A stretch of 64,000 bases of DNA from Bacillus sp. ISL-7 (GCF_018613065.1 NZ_JAGGQW010000059.1:4443-68442), one strand, 5' to 3'. Shown: positions 19,399-28,099, counted from the stretch's first letter. Notes: generated from the sequence alone by a model not told the origin. Numbers and translations: made by a program.

Positions 19399-20547
19399 GT
19401 GAAAGAATCTGTACTAATACAAAAAAATAAAAGTATCAAACTGAAATTTAGTTTTCTAAAAAAAGACATGGTCTTTACCATTTCACTTATTTTAGCAGCG
19501 ACAAGCTCTTTAATTTATCCTCCAAAATTGGAGTATATCAATTTTCAAGTGTTATTTATTTTATTTAGCCTGATGCTAACCATAAAGGCGTTGGAAGAAC
19601 TTAGATTTCTTGATAAACTCGCTATAGCTATCATTAATAAATGTAATAATAGCCGGTCCGTTTCAGCCATATTAATTTTGTTATGTTTTTTTACTTCAAT
19701 GTTTGTGACGAACGATGTGGCACTGCTTACTTTTGTACCTTTGACTCTTGTTAGTAGCAGAAAAACCAAAATTCCCATGATGGAGACGATTATCCTGCAA
19801 ACTATTGCAGCCAATATTGGAAGCAGTTTAACACCAATGGGAAATCCTCAAAATTTGTTCATTTATTCTCATTATGGAATCAAGCCATTGCCCTTTTTTT
19901 CGACCGTCCTATTCATGGCTGTCCTTGGGATATGTTCTATATATATCCTTATAAAAAGAATGCAAAATAGAGACTTGAAAGTAGTTTTTACTCCCATTCT
20001 ATTAGACGATTGGAAAAAACCAGCTGTCTGGGGATTAATCCTAGCAATAATCATCGCTTCAATTTTTGGAATGGTCAGTTACCAGGTTGCCTTCGTGGTT
20101 ACATTCATATCCGTGATCATTTTGAATGTAAAATTATTGATAAAAATTGATTATCTATTGCTGTTTACCTTTATCTGTTTTTTTATCTTTATCGGAAATA
20201 TTTCCAATTCAAACACATTACAAGCATTTGCCAGTGCAAATTTGAAAGGCACTACTTCCGTCTATTTTAGTTCGATATTTTTAAGTCAATTTATAAGTAA
20301 TGTCCCTGCTTCTATCCTCCTGGCAGAATTCACAACAGATTGGAAACCTTTATTATTGGGAGTTAATATTGGCGGACTTGGGACCATTGTTGCTTCATTA
20401 GCCAGTGTAATTTCTTACAAACTATACATTCAGGCAAATCCAACCGAGAGTAAAAAATATTTAATTAAATTTAGTCTATATAATTTTTCCTTTTTAGCCT
20501 TTTTAGGTTTGATTCAGTACTTTATCATTAAACTATTTTTAAAATAA
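19399..20547 (+). CDS. Anion permease of the ArsB/NhaD/CitT (ion transporter) superfamily
   Basis: A 382-residue protein with about ten hydrophobic segments. The sequences TNDVALLTFVPL near residue 110 and ANIGSSLTPMGNPQNLF near 135 correspond to the conserved asparagine and GNPQN loops of ArsB/SLC13-type carriers. It starts at GTG 19399 with a GGTGG-like ribosome site. The transported ion cannot be told: family members carry citrate, arsenite, sulfate or sodium. It is a single-gene unit with its own terminator and no linked arsenic or citrate genes. Confidence 0.75.
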   Translation: MKESVLIQKNKSIKLKFSFLKKDMVFTISLILAATSSLIYPPKLEYINFQVLFILFSLMLTIKALEELRFLDKLAIAIINKCNNSRSVSAILILLCFFTSMFVTNDVALLTFVPLTLVSSRKTKIPMMETIILQTIAANIGSSLTPMGNPQNLFIYSHYGIKPLPFFSTVLFMAVLGICSIYILIKRMQNRDLKVVFTPILLDDWKKPAVWGLILAIIIASIFGMVSYQVAFVVTFISVIILNVKLLIKIDYLLLFTFICFFIFIGNISNSNTLQAFASANLKGTTSVYFSSIFLSQFISNVPASILLAEFTTDWKPLLLGVNIGGLGTIVASLASVISYKLYIQANPTESKKYLIKFSLYNFSFLAFLGLIQYFIIKLFLK

Positions 20548-20570
20548 GCTTTTTCATATGCAGTGTATTT

Positions 20571-20617
20571 AAAAAATCCGGCACCATCCAGAGAAATGGA
20601 TGATGCCGGATTTTTTA
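20571..20617. terminator. Strong terminator after the anion permease
   Basis: AAAAAATCCGGCA-CATCC pairs with GGATGATGCCGGATTTTTT. The A-run on the other side may also serve the convergent gene. Confidence 0.88.
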
Positions 20618-20657
20618 TTAAAAGGGAATTCCTATGATTAAGTCTCTCCAACCTGAA

Positions 20658-21314
20658 CTAATTTTCTTTTGACAGGTCAAAGAAAAAAATCTTACCTTCT
20701 TTAGTTGGAAAAAGATTTAACTCCTTAACCTTATCTGCGTGATTCGTCATGATTTCCTTAAAAACTTCATTCGCGGATTTATTTTTTGTTTCTATCCCCA
20801 ATTTTTTTGCAGCTTGGAAAATTCGTTTTTCTCGAACTTCATGGGCTACTTTACGAAGATTTTTATTTTCAATAGAAATGCCTAGTTCTTTAGCGTCTTT
20901 TTTAATCTGAATCTCACGAATTTCATGGACTAAATCCTTTAATTCTTTGCCATTAGTCGAGATTCCTAAATCCTTGGCCACTTTTTTTATGTGGGTTTCA
21001 CGAACTTCATTGGCTAAATCATATAGTTCTTTGCCTTCAATCGAAATACCCAACTCTTTCGCTTCTTTTTTGATTACTGTATCTCGGACTTCTTTCTCCA
21101 ATGAATCTATGTCCTTCCCTTTGGTGTCAATCCCTAGCGATTCGGCCTGCTTTTTAATAAACTCAGGGTCGTATTTAAAATGACCTCGACCATGGGCTTC
21201 TGTTGCCTTTACTTGTGCGTTATCCTCTGTAGTTGCAAAAACCTGCACTGAACCTAGAAATCCAAACAATAAAACCATTACACAAATACAGGTCCTCTTC
21301 ATCTTTCTCATCAT
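20658..21314 (-). CDS. Secreted protein with five imperfect 32-residue helical repeats
   Basis: The 218-residue product starts at the ATG at 21312-21314 behind a GGAGG-like site; the frame extends 21 codons upstream without support. Residues 1-28 are a signal peptide (MMRKMKRTC, hydrophobic core, then VFA-TTE). From about residue 45 to 190 there are five copies of a roughly 32-residue unit, A-x2-LGI-x4-K-x5-L-x2-EVR-x4-IKK, strongly charged and helical. No known domain is recognised. Similar repeat arrays occur in surface or spore-associated Bacillus proteins, but that is only an analogy. It appears monocistronic. Confidence 0.75.
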   Translation of the reverse strand: MMRKMKRTCICVMVLLFGFLGSVQVFATTEDNAQVKATEAHGRGHFKYDPEFIKKQAESLGIDTKGKDIDSLEKEVRDTVIKKEAKELGISIEGKELYDLANEVRETHIKKVAKDLGISTNGKELKDLVHEIREIQIKKDAKELGISIENKNLRKVAHEVREKRIFQAAKKLGIETKNKSANEVFKEIMTNHADKVKELNLFPTKEGKIFFFDLSKEN

Positions 21315-21489
21315 GTGATATCCTCCTAAAATGGTTTGGGTATTACAGATGATAGGATTTCCATAAGATATTACCAATTTATGAACAAGTTGTTAAATTT
21401 TGTATTCCCTTTCTTTTATTTTTCTTTATTAAAATTAAGGATTCATAATCTGAGAAGAGATGAGTAAGGGATTTTTCGAATTGAAGAAT

Positions 21490-22239
21490 TTATTTTGAAG
21501 AGAATGTTTCCTGAGTTTTCATGAAGATCATTCTTTCTATTTGCAGCATAACGGATACTACGTGGAAAAATGCCTCTTTCATTGATGAAGTTTTTAAATG
21601 TTTTTCATAATGGTGATGCAGGCAGCTGGCCATTGCTTCTCTTGCCTCATAATCGAAATGATAAAAATCAACAATTGGGAAATATAATCCGCCGCCTAAC
21701 GGGATTAATGTCGCCATGGCGAATCCCCCTTCTTTAGGAGGGATAGCAGTTGGATCATACACAATGATTTCCAGAGATTCATGAGTTAGAATATCAATAG
21801 CCACAAAGGAACGATCATTATATTTATGGCCAATAAAATAGAATTTTGGTACTGCCTTATTACACTCCCTTAGCCAAGATTTAATGAAAGGCTTGTCTCT
21901 GAGTGTATAGTGTTTATCGGAAATATAATCATCAAAACAGCTATTCACTTGATGCGATCCGGAATCATACATTAATCGCCACCAAAACAAATTGTCAAGT
22001 AATCCTTGCTGTTTATCCGTCTTAGGTTTATGTTCCGCCACAAATTCCTTAAGCAATGACAGATTTTCATTATCATAATATAGATCAAAAGCATAAATCA
22101 TAAAATCCCTAAAAACGTCACTTACCATAACCCGCCTTAAGTCTTCAGACACAGGATAATCAAGCCGAAATTTTTTTGTTTTGGTAACAGACTGTTCAAA
22201 CTCTACTATCTTTTCAACGGTTTCTGGTTTACCCATCAT
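21490..22239 (-). CDS. Hypothetical cytosolic protein, 249 residues
   Basis: I do not recognise a family. The protein is soluble, rich in aromatic and charged residues, and has no signal peptide or membrane segment. It begins MMGKPETVEKIVEFEQSVT and has a central F-W-W-R-L-M segment near residue 85, a glycine-rich PLGGGLYFPIVDFYHFDY near 190, and a histidine cluster (CLHHHYEKH) near 210. An AAAGG site 9 bases upstream supports the start. It is flanked by unrelated genes and has no clear operon partner. Confidence 0.65.
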   Translation of the reverse strand: MMGKPETVEKIVEFEQSVTKTKKFRLDYPVSEDLRRVMVSDVFRDFMIYAFDLYYDNENLSLLKEFVAEHKPKTDKQQGLLDNLFWWRLMYDSGSHQVNSCFDDYISDKHYTLRDKPFIKSWLRECNKAVPKFYFIGHKYNDRSFVAIDILTHESLEIIVYDPTAIPPKEGGFAMATLIPLGGGLYFPIVDFYHFDYEAREAMASCLHHHYEKHLKTSSMKEAFFHVVSVMLQIERMIFMKTQETFSSK

Positions 22240-22680
22240 ATCATCAATCCTTTCATTAACTCGGGTCCAAAGTTATGTTCATAAATTCCAAAGAATTAAC
22301 CTTCATTTTTATTCGGAAACTGATCCTAATACCTATTGGAATGTTCAAGTTAATTCACTTTTCGCTTCACGCTTGTAACTTCACTAAAAAGCAATTCAAT
22401 ATCTGCATTAACATCTGATTGAAGTCTTTTTAAGATAACAAAATGTAGAAAGGATAAATTGGAAAAATCATTATAGAATCATAAAACTGTAGAATCAATT
22501 GTGATGAAAACGAGGAATTCAAAAAAGGAATGGTAGTGGACATGAAAATTATATCATTCCTATTCATATAAACTATGTCTTAATAATAGTTTTCATAAAA
22601 TTGTAATATTTTCGAACTGTTCAAAGGCATTTTTTCCCACTTCCTGTTATTTAAGTCCAATCATTGGTTGGTAATCATAC
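22240..22680. other. 440-base intergenic stretch, no gene recognised
   Basis: AT-rich sequence with no open frame over 65 codons that looks coding and no structured RNA motif that I recognise. The only feature is the terminator that follows it. Confidence 0.5.
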
Positions 22681-22713
22681 AAAAATAAAGCTCCTGCAAA
22701 ATTAGGAGCTTTA
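22681..22713 (-). terminator. Terminator of the DinB-fold (candidate maleylpyruvate isomerase) gene
   Basis: On the minus strand AAAGCTCCT pairs with AGGAGCTTT, followed by TTTATTTTT, about 25 bases after the stop codon at 22738. Confidence 0.85.
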
Positions 22714-22737
22714 AAAGAAGTTATTATATAGTTTTGT

Positions 22738-23232
22738 TTATCGAACTTTTTCTAAATGACGTACCATTTGCCCGTAATGACCTGTTACGTGCTGAACGAT
22801 TAAATGGTCGACTAAGAATGATAACGGTTTTCCGTCAAAGTTTGGGTTATAACTTGAAGCTGTTTTTACTAGATCCTCTTCTTTAACTCTAGCAAGTGCT
22901 GCCTCAACCTTCGGTACTAAGTTTAGTAGTTTACTTATGGCATACTCTTTCTTAATACGAGATACAACGTTTTCATCTACTGCAGCTAAACGACGTACAT
23001 GTTCATGATTCCGTCCCCATTTTGCACCTGGAACAACTAACAATGCTTCCAAATCGGCTACCCAAAAATCTACCGCTTCTAAAATATGAGAAACAATTTG
23101 CATGGCGGACCATTCTTTTTCAGAAGGTTTAACATAAAGTGTCGCCTCTTCCGTATTTTTCACTACTGCTACAATATCATCTATACTCTTTTTAAAAGTT
23201 TCCAATTTTTCATTCAGTACTGCTGTTGTCAT
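22738..23232 (-). CDS. DinB-fold protein, candidate thiol-dependent maleylpyruvate isomerase
   Basis: A 164-residue DinB/MDMPI-superfamily protein starting MTTAVLNEKLETF at 23232 (AGGGGG ten bases upstream; the TTG at 23250 is inside that region). The metal-binding pattern is present: histidine in SHILEAVDFW near residue 49 and H-x6-H-x3-H in HLIVQHVTGHYGQM near 148-157. Mycothiol-dependent maleylpyruvate isomerase of actinobacteria has this fold. Gentisate cleavage gives maleylpyruvate and no other isomerase is encoded here. The promoter carries a TTCAC-N5-GTGAA dyad sharing half-sites with the other gentisate promoters. The isomerase role, probably with bacillithiol, is inference. Confidence 0.65.
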   Translation of the reverse strand: MTTAVLNEKLETFKKSIDDIVAVVKNTEEATLYVKPSEKEWSAMQIVSHILEAVDFWVADLEALLVVPGAKWGRNHEHVRRLAAVDENVVSRIKKEYAISKLLNLVPKVEAALARVKEEDLVKTASSYNPNFDGKPLSFLVDHLIVQHVTGHYGQMVRHLEKVR

Positions 23233-23250
23233 AGAATACGCCCCCTTCAA

Positions 23251-23266
23251 TTCACTTATTGTGAAC
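23251..23266. promoter_or_regulatory. Putative IclR operator A (TTCAC-N5-GTGAA)
   Basis: An inverted repeat directly upstream of the DinB-fold gene; its right half reads ATTGTGAAC, almost the same as AATAGTGAAC found before the hydroxylase and the fumarylpyruvate hydrolase. A TATAAT (minus strand, 23292-23297) lies about 27 bases upstream, so the dyad is placed to block transcription. Confidence 0.55.
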
Positions 23267-23307
23267 TTTCAACACTTTCGTGCTAAATAGTATTATAAGA
23301 ATAGATT

Positions 23308-23345
23308 AAAAATGCGCTAGAGTTGGCTCTAACGCATTTTTGATT
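23308..23345 (-). terminator. Terminator of the hydroxylase gene
   Basis: On the minus strand AAAAATGCG-TTAGAG pairs with CTCTAG-CGCATTTTT, 17 bases after the 3-hydroxybenzoate hydroxylase stop. It separates that gene from the DinB-fold gene. Confidence 0.85.
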
Positions 23346-23361
23346 TGCGTAAAGTTGTAAA

Positions 23362-24555
23362 TTAGCAATCGACACGTTGGTAATTTTTATTGAAATAGCC
23401 ATATAAGAAATCAACAATCTTGTAATCAGTTGGTTTGTGTTGTTCGAAAATAAAGTTGCGAAGTGAAATGGTCGTTGGGTCCTCCGCGTGAATGATTTCG
23501 CCCCATTTACGTGCTGTTGTTTGTACCATTGCAGAACGTGGAATTCGCATTTCTTGGTATGCTTTAAATGCTTCTTCGTAAGTATTATGTTCTTTTAATT
23601 TCGCACCTAGGACAAATGCATCTTCAAATGCTTGAACGCCGCCTTGAGCTAAATATTGAAGCATAGCATGACCAGAATCCCCTAATAGTGTAATGTTGCC
23701 TTTTGTCCAATTGTCGATTGGTTGACGGTCATACATTTGCCAACGGAATTGACGGTTAATATAAGTTAAAGCGTTTTGAACTTTTGGATGACTATTTTCA
23801 AACCGACGTGTTAGTTCTTCTGGATTTCCCCAGTCTTCTACAGTAGCATCATATGATTTAAATACCACTACTTGGTTGTAAAGCTCTCCACGACGAACTG
23901 GATATTGTACTAAGTGCAGGTTTGGCCCAATCCACATGATGACATCATCTAAGTCTAAGTTTGAGTTATTAGCCACTTCTTCAATTGGAATCGTTCCACG
24001 GTAAGCTACATACGCAGAGTTTACTGGTTCATCTTCAATCAATAGCTTACGCATGTTTGATTTTACCCCATCCGCACCAATCACTGCTGCTGCACTAAAC
24101 GTTTCACCATTTTGGTTGACAACTGTTACAGTATCACCATTTTGTTCTGCGGTTTGAATGGTTTGGTTTGTAAAAAATTTGATATTGCTGCTTTTTTGAC
24201 ATGCTTCATAAAGAACTCTGTGTAAGTCAGAGCGATGCAATACGATATATGGCTGACCGAATTCTTTTTGGAAATCTTCCCCTAAATCAAGAGTTGCTAA
24301 CTCTTCTGCAGTATAAACATCTTTTAGAACAAGACGTTTTGGTACTACCGCATGCTTTAAAATTTCTTCCTTTACTCCTAGACGGTCTAACACTTCTAAC
24401 GCGTTTGGTGCTAACTGAATACCTGCACCTACTTCTCCAAATTCAGGTGCTTGCTCAAAAATTGCTACTGATTTACCAGATTCCTGGATTGATAGGGCTA
24501 CGGCTAAACCACCGATTCCTCCACCTACTACAATAATATCGCTTACATTAGTCAT
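23362..24555 (-). CDS. FAD-dependent 3-hydroxybenzoate 6-monooxygenase
   Basis: A 397-residue single-component aromatic hydroxylase. The FAD-binding fold is at the N-terminus (VVGGGIGGLAVALSIQE), the DG motif is VIGADGVKS near residue 160, and the GD motif is LLGDSGHAMLQYLAQGG near 285. Size and sequence pattern match salicylate and 3-hydroxybenzoate hydroxylases. Linkage to gentisate dioxygenase indicates that the product is gentisate, hence 6-hydroxylation of 3-hydroxybenzoate (MhbM/NagX/XlnD type) rather than salicylate 1-hydroxylation. It is divergent from the IclR gene, with paired operator-like half-sites between. Confidence 0.85.
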   Translation of the reverse strand: MTNVSDIIVVGGGIGGLAVALSIQESGKSVAIFEQAPEFGEVGAGIQLAPNALEVLDRLGVKEEILKHAVVPKRLVLKDVYTAEELATLDLGEDFQKEFGQPYIVLHRSDLHRVLYEACQKSSNIKFFTNQTIQTAEQNGDTVTVVNQNGETFSAAAVIGADGVKSNMRKLLIEDEPVNSAYVAYRGTIPIEEVANNSNLDLDDVIMWIGPNLHLVQYPVRRGELYNQVVVFKSYDATVEDWGNPEELTRRFENSHPKVQNALTYINRQFRWQMYDRQPIDNWTKGNITLLGDSGHAMLQYLAQGGVQAFEDAFVLGAKLKEHNTYEEAFKAYQEMRIPRSAMVQTTARKWGEIIHAEDPTTISLRNFIFEQHKPTDYKIVDFLYGYFNKNYQRVDC

Positions 24556-24590
24556 TGAAAATTCCTCCCAAATAGGTTATTATCTTCTAC

Positions 24591-24643
24591 AAATAGTGAA
24601 CATTGTTCTTGATAAGTAAACTTTAAATCATCTTTCACTATTT
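24591..24643. promoter_or_regulatory. Putative IclR operator B, divergent hydroxylase/IclR region
   Basis: AAATAGTGAAC (24591-24601) and its near-perfect inverted partner TTTCACTATTT (24633-24643) are separated by 31 bases in the 178-base divergent gap. The same half-site recurs before the fumarylpyruvate hydrolase gene. Confidence 0.6.
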
Positions 24644-24733
24644 CGTCAATACAAAAATTTTTAATTCTGAAATTTCTTTTATTCAATTTTTCTACAACAC
24701 TATCCAATATCAATTGAAAACAGGGGGATCATT

Positions 24734-25495
24734 ATGACAATTGAAACGAAAGCTACCGGTATTCAGTCATTACAAATTGCGTTAAACATATTAGAAACCT
24801 TAGCAATGGATAAAGAGCCTCTAAAGTTTACTGATATTCAAAACCGAACTTCTATGACAAAAGGTAATTTATATAAATATTTAGCAACACTATGCCAATT
24901 TGGATTAATCAATCGTAATCCTCATACGAACACGTATACGCTTGGACATAAATTAGTACAGTTAGGAAATATTGCTTTAGGTCAAACTTCTTTAATTGAA
25001 GTGGTTATACCCTATTTCAAAAAGATCACCGAGCACACGAGCTTAACAGTACTACTGGCTATTCCTTCGATAAAAGGCCCACTCATTTCATATATTTTAA
25101 GTGCAGATTATGGAATAAATATCGGAGCACAAATGGGGACACACTTGCCTCTTTCCTCCTCAACCGGTGTCGTTTTTTCTACTTTTGAAAAAGATGTCCT
25201 CATGAAAGAGTGGGAAGAAGAAGAATTAGCCAAGCTCAATGAAAGTGAATTACAGCAATATCTAGTTGAAAAGGAAAAAACAAGAGAGTTGTTTTTTGTA
25301 TCAAAAACTGAACCGCTAATCAATCATGTCTCTTCTTTTAGTGTCCCTTTATTAAATTTCAACAATGAACTGCTCGGTGCCATTACCATCGTTGGTATTA
25401 CTGAGACAGTACCAAAATCAGCGGACCATCCGATTGGACAATACGTTCTCAAAACCGCAAAGGAAATTTCAGAATATTATGGTTTTATAAAATAA
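24734..25495 (+). CDS. IclR-family transcriptional regulator of the gentisate genes
   Basis: A 253-residue protein with the N-terminal winged HTH in about residues 10-75 (SLQIALNILETLA, then TKGNLYKYLATL as recognition helix) and an IclR effector domain from about 85 to 250. CAGGGGG precedes the ATG. It lies between the hydroxylase and ring-cleavage genes, and IclR regulators of aromatic pathways commonly respond to the substrate or ring-cleavage product. The shared GTGAA half-sites around it are its likely targets. Whether it represses or activates cannot be read directly. Confidence 0.85.
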   Translation: MTIETKATGIQSLQIALNILETLAMDKEPLKFTDIQNRTSMTKGNLYKYLATLCQFGLINRNPHTNTYTLGHKLVQLGNIALGQTSLIEVVIPYFKKITEHTSLTVLLAIPSIKGPLISYILSADYGINIGAQMGTHLPLSSSTGVVFSTFEKDVLMKEWEEEELAKLNESELQQYLVEKEKTRELFFVSKTEPLINHVSSFSVPLLNFNNELLGAITIVGITETVPKSADHPIGQYVLKTAKEISEYYGFIK

Positions 25496-25520
25496 TCTCC
25501 TACTCTTCCATCTACGTTTT

Positions 25521-25555
25521 AGCATGGAGTTCTTCTATAGAAGTTTATGCTTTTT
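25521..25555 (+). terminator. Weak terminator after the IclR gene
   Basis: AGCAT pairs with ATGCT, with an inner TTCTATAGAA dyad, followed by TTTTT. The stem is interrupted. Confidence 0.45.
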
Positions 25556-25629
25556 ACTTTGTAATCCTGGATATTTGAGGAGATATGAAATGATAATAGA
25601 AATTTTATTTTTTCTGAAAACAAATAATA

Positions 25630-25689
25630 TTGACAATCTTATCAAAACCTATTAATATTTTTTATAAATAGTGAACTAGTTTCACAATT
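25630..25689 (+). promoter_or_regulatory. Sigma-A promoter and putative IclR operator C
   Basis: TTGACA (25630-25635), a 17-base spacer and TAATAT (25653-25658) form a near-consensus promoter. Just downstream AATAGTGAA-ctagt-TTCACAATT (25667-25689, with one central base shared) forms a dyad over the expected start point. This placement suggests repression by the adjacent IclR protein. Confidence 0.7.
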
Positions 25690-25711
25690 AATGAAAACAA
25701 GGAGGACAACA

Positions 25712-26662
25712 ATGAAACTTATTAATTTTACTGTCGCTGGGCATACTCGTGCAGGGGCAATCGTGGACAACCAAGTAATCGACTTAAACTATGCGTACCA
25801 AGCACAGTTAAAAACAGAAGGAAAGTACCGTTTCGAAGCCATCGCAAAAGCATATGTGCCAGAAAATACAGACGAGTTATACCAAGGTGGTAAAGAGTCG
25901 CTGCAACTAGCGCAAAATGCAATCGATTTCATTTTAGCTAATCCTGAAAGCTTTGATAAAAAAGTGATTTACAATCGCGAGGAAGTTAAGGTAGAAGCAC
26001 CTGTCGGGCGACCAGGCAAAATTATTTGTGTGGGTCACAACTATCGCGAGCACATTTTAGAAATGGGGCGTGAACTCCCATCCCACCCAGTTATTTTTGC
26101 AAAATTTGCTAATACAATCTTAGGGCCTGAGGACGATATTCCACACTATCCAATTTCTGACAAACTTGACTATGAGGCAGAGTTTACATTTGTTGTTGGC
26201 AAACAAGCCCGCAATGTTTCCGAAGAAGATGCATTAGACTATGTAGCAGGTTATACAATTACAAATGACGTAACCTATCGTGATATTCAACGCCGCACTA
26301 TTCAATGGTTACAAGGAAAAACAGTTGATGGCAGTGCACCAATGGGACCATATTTAGTAACTTCAGATGAATTACAAAATCCATCGGGCTTAGATGTTGT
26401 CCTAAAAGTAAATGGGGAAGTACGTCAAAAAACGAATACTGCCAATCTAGTATTCTCCGTTCAAAAATTAGTCTCTTTCTTATCAAATTTAATGACATTA
26501 GAGCCAGGAGATGTTGTATTAACAGGAACCCCTGGAGGCGTTGGATTTGCAATGGATCCTCAGCAATTCTTAAAAGATGGAGACGTCGTTCGTATTGAAA
26601 TCGACCAAATTGGTGCCCTTGAAAATAAAGTAAAGGCAACTGAAGTCTTAGCCACTGTATAA
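25712..26662 (+). CDS. Fumarylacetoacetate hydrolase family protein, fumarylpyruvate hydrolase
   Basis: A 316-residue FAH-family enzyme. The start at 25712 is fixed by GGAGG at 25701-25705; an upstream ATG at 25691 precedes that site. The family motifs are clear: KIICVGHNYREHILEMG near residue 103, the metal-binding DYEAEFTFVVGK near 150, and DVVLTGTPGGVGF near 270. Between the gentisate dioxygenase and hydroxylase it is expected to split fumarylpyruvate, or maleylpyruvate directly, to pyruvate and fumarate (or maleate). Confidence 0.88.
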   Translation: MKLINFTVAGHTRAGAIVDNQVIDLNYAYQAQLKTEGKYRFEAIAKAYVPENTDELYQGGKESLQLAQNAIDFILANPESFDKKVIYNREEVKVEAPVGRPGKIICVGHNYREHILEMGRELPSHPVIFAKFANTILGPEDDIPHYPISDKLDYEAEFTFVVGKQARNVSEEDALDYVAGYTITNDVTYRDIQRRTIQWLQGKTVDGSAPMGPYLVTSDELQNPSGLDVVLKVNGEVRQKTNTANLVFSVQKLVSFLSNLMTLEPGDVVLTGTPGGVGFAMDPQQFLKDGDVVRIEIDQIGALENKVKATEVLATV

Positions 26663-26741
26663 TTAGGATTTGCAAGGGGTCTAGCAGCATACGCTGCCCC
26701 CCTTTTCGCTATAAGATTTGAATAATAAAGGAGAATGTGAA

Positions 26742-27866
26742 ATGGCTGAAGTAAATCCAGAAGTTCAGGAGTTTATGAAAAGCTCGATTGTAACCGATTA
26801 CACAAGAGATATTCAACAATACAACTTAGGACCTCTTTGGGAAGCAATTCCAGCAATTATGCACAAAACGCCAAAGCCTCAGGCACAAGCTTATCTTTGG
26901 AGCGATGAATTGCTCAAAAAGAAAATGGCTGAAGCCGCTCAAATCTTCACACCAGAACGCGGTGGGGAACGCCGTGCGATTTATTTCCAAAATCCTGGCT
27001 TAACTTATCGTGAACCTTGGGGATGGGGATCTACTACTCAAACGATTTATGCAGCTATTCAAATGTTATTGCCTGGTGAGCAAGCTCCCTCGCACCGTCA
27101 CTCACAAAGTGCCTTGCGCTTCATTTCTGAAGGATCAGGTGCATACACGATCGTACAAGGTCAGCGTATTTTCATGGAAGAAGGCGACTTTTTAATTACT
27201 CCAAAGGGCTTATGGCATGGGCATGCCCATTTAGGTACAGAGCCGATGTATTGGATGGATGCTTTAGATATCCCTACTCTTTACGCAATCGGTGGTACCT
27301 TCTTTGAACCTTATGAAGATGGTTTACAACAACCAGATATTCCGGATAACTTTTCAGAGATTCGTTATCGTGGCGGCATGGTTCGTCCTGTTGGTGATGA
27401 AAAATTCACAGTTGCTCCACTTGCTAATTATAAATGGGATCGAACGCTAGAAGGAATTAAAGGCTTGATGGAATTCGATCCAAATCCACATCATGGATAT
27501 GCAGTAGATTACATTAACCCATCTACAGGTAAATCGGCGAACCCGACGCTTGGCACTCGAATGCAGCATTTACCACATGGGTTCCAAACAAAGGCATTAC
27601 GCCATACACACTCAACTGTTTACCAAGTACACAAAGGCTCAGGTCACACAGTCATTAATGGCATTCGATTCGATTGGAAAAAAGGCGATTACTTCGTTGT
27701 TCCAAACTGGGCTTGGTATGAACACTCTGCATCAGAAGACTCTTACCTCTTTTCAGTAAACGATTTACCAATTATGAACCGTTTCGACTTAGAACAAGAG
27801 CAATTCTTTGAAGAAAACAACGGCCACCAAAAAATGACTGGCGAATTTAAAGCGGACTTCCGTTAA
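26742..27866 (+). CDS. Gentisate 1,2-dioxygenase
   Basis: A 374-residue bicupin non-heme iron(II) enzyme opening gentisate to maleylpyruvate. The start is the ATG at 26742 behind AAAGGAG; a TTG eight codons upstream precedes the ribosome site. The first cupin has PGEQAPSHRHSQSALRF near residue 105 with the HxH metal ligands, then ITPKGLWHGHAH. The second cupin has ALRHTHSTVYQV near 290 and VPNWAWYEHSA near 325. The gene ends the plus-strand unit with a strong terminator. Confidence 0.92.
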   Translation: MAEVNPEVQEFMKSSIVTDYTRDIQQYNLGPLWEAIPAIMHKTPKPQAQAYLWSDELLKKKMAEAAQIFTPERGGERRAIYFQNPGLTYREPWGWGSTTQTIYAAIQMLLPGEQAPSHRHSQSALRFISEGSGAYTIVQGQRIFMEEGDFLITPKGLWHGHAHLGTEPMYWMDALDIPTLYAIGGTFFEPYEDGLQQPDIPDNFSEIRYRGGMVRPVGDEKFTVAPLANYKWDRTLEGIKGLMEFDPNPHHGYAVDYINPSTGKSANPTLGTRMQHLPHGFQTKALRHTHSTVYQVHKGSGHTVINGIRFDWKKGDYFVVPNWAWYEHSASEDSYLFSVNDLPIMNRFDLEQEQFFEENNGHQKMTGEFKADFR

Positions 27867-27876
27867 TAGAATGATT

Positions 27877-27908
27877 TAAAAAAACGCTCAATTTGAGCGT
27901 TTTTTTCA
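27877..27908 (+). terminator. Terminator of the gentisate operon
   Basis: AAAAACGCTCAA pairs with TTGAGCGTTTTT, followed by T7, ten bases after the dioxygenase stop. Confidence 0.92.
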
Positions 27909-27931
27909 TTTGCAAATTTGAAGGTTAGCCT

Positions 27932-28099
27932 TTATGACCACTTCACTAGTGAATTAAGTAATATACCCACGGCAAAAAGCAGCAGCATGATATGTGTGTA
28001 GGTTAAGGTACGCTTTCGTTTATTTTGAAGAAAAATCAATATCCAAAGAATAGCTAAAACGATATGAATAAAGTCCAGTACATGTTCATCTCCTGCCAT
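27932..28099 (-). CDS. Small membrane protein, 55 residues
   Basis: A 55-codon frame starts at ATG 28097-28099 behind GGAGATGG. The product has two hydrophobic segments (about residues 9-24, FIHIVLAILWILIFLQ, and 36-50, HIMLLLFAVGILLN), separated by a basic loop NKRKRT, so a two-pass hairpin with a positive cytoplasmic turn is likely. It lies 148 bases after purU on the same strand and may be the last gene of the glycine operon or an independent gene. No function is recognised. Confidence 0.6.
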   Translation of the reverse strand: MAGDEHVLDFIHIVLAILWILIFLQNKRKRTLTYTHIMLLLFAVGILLNSLVKWS

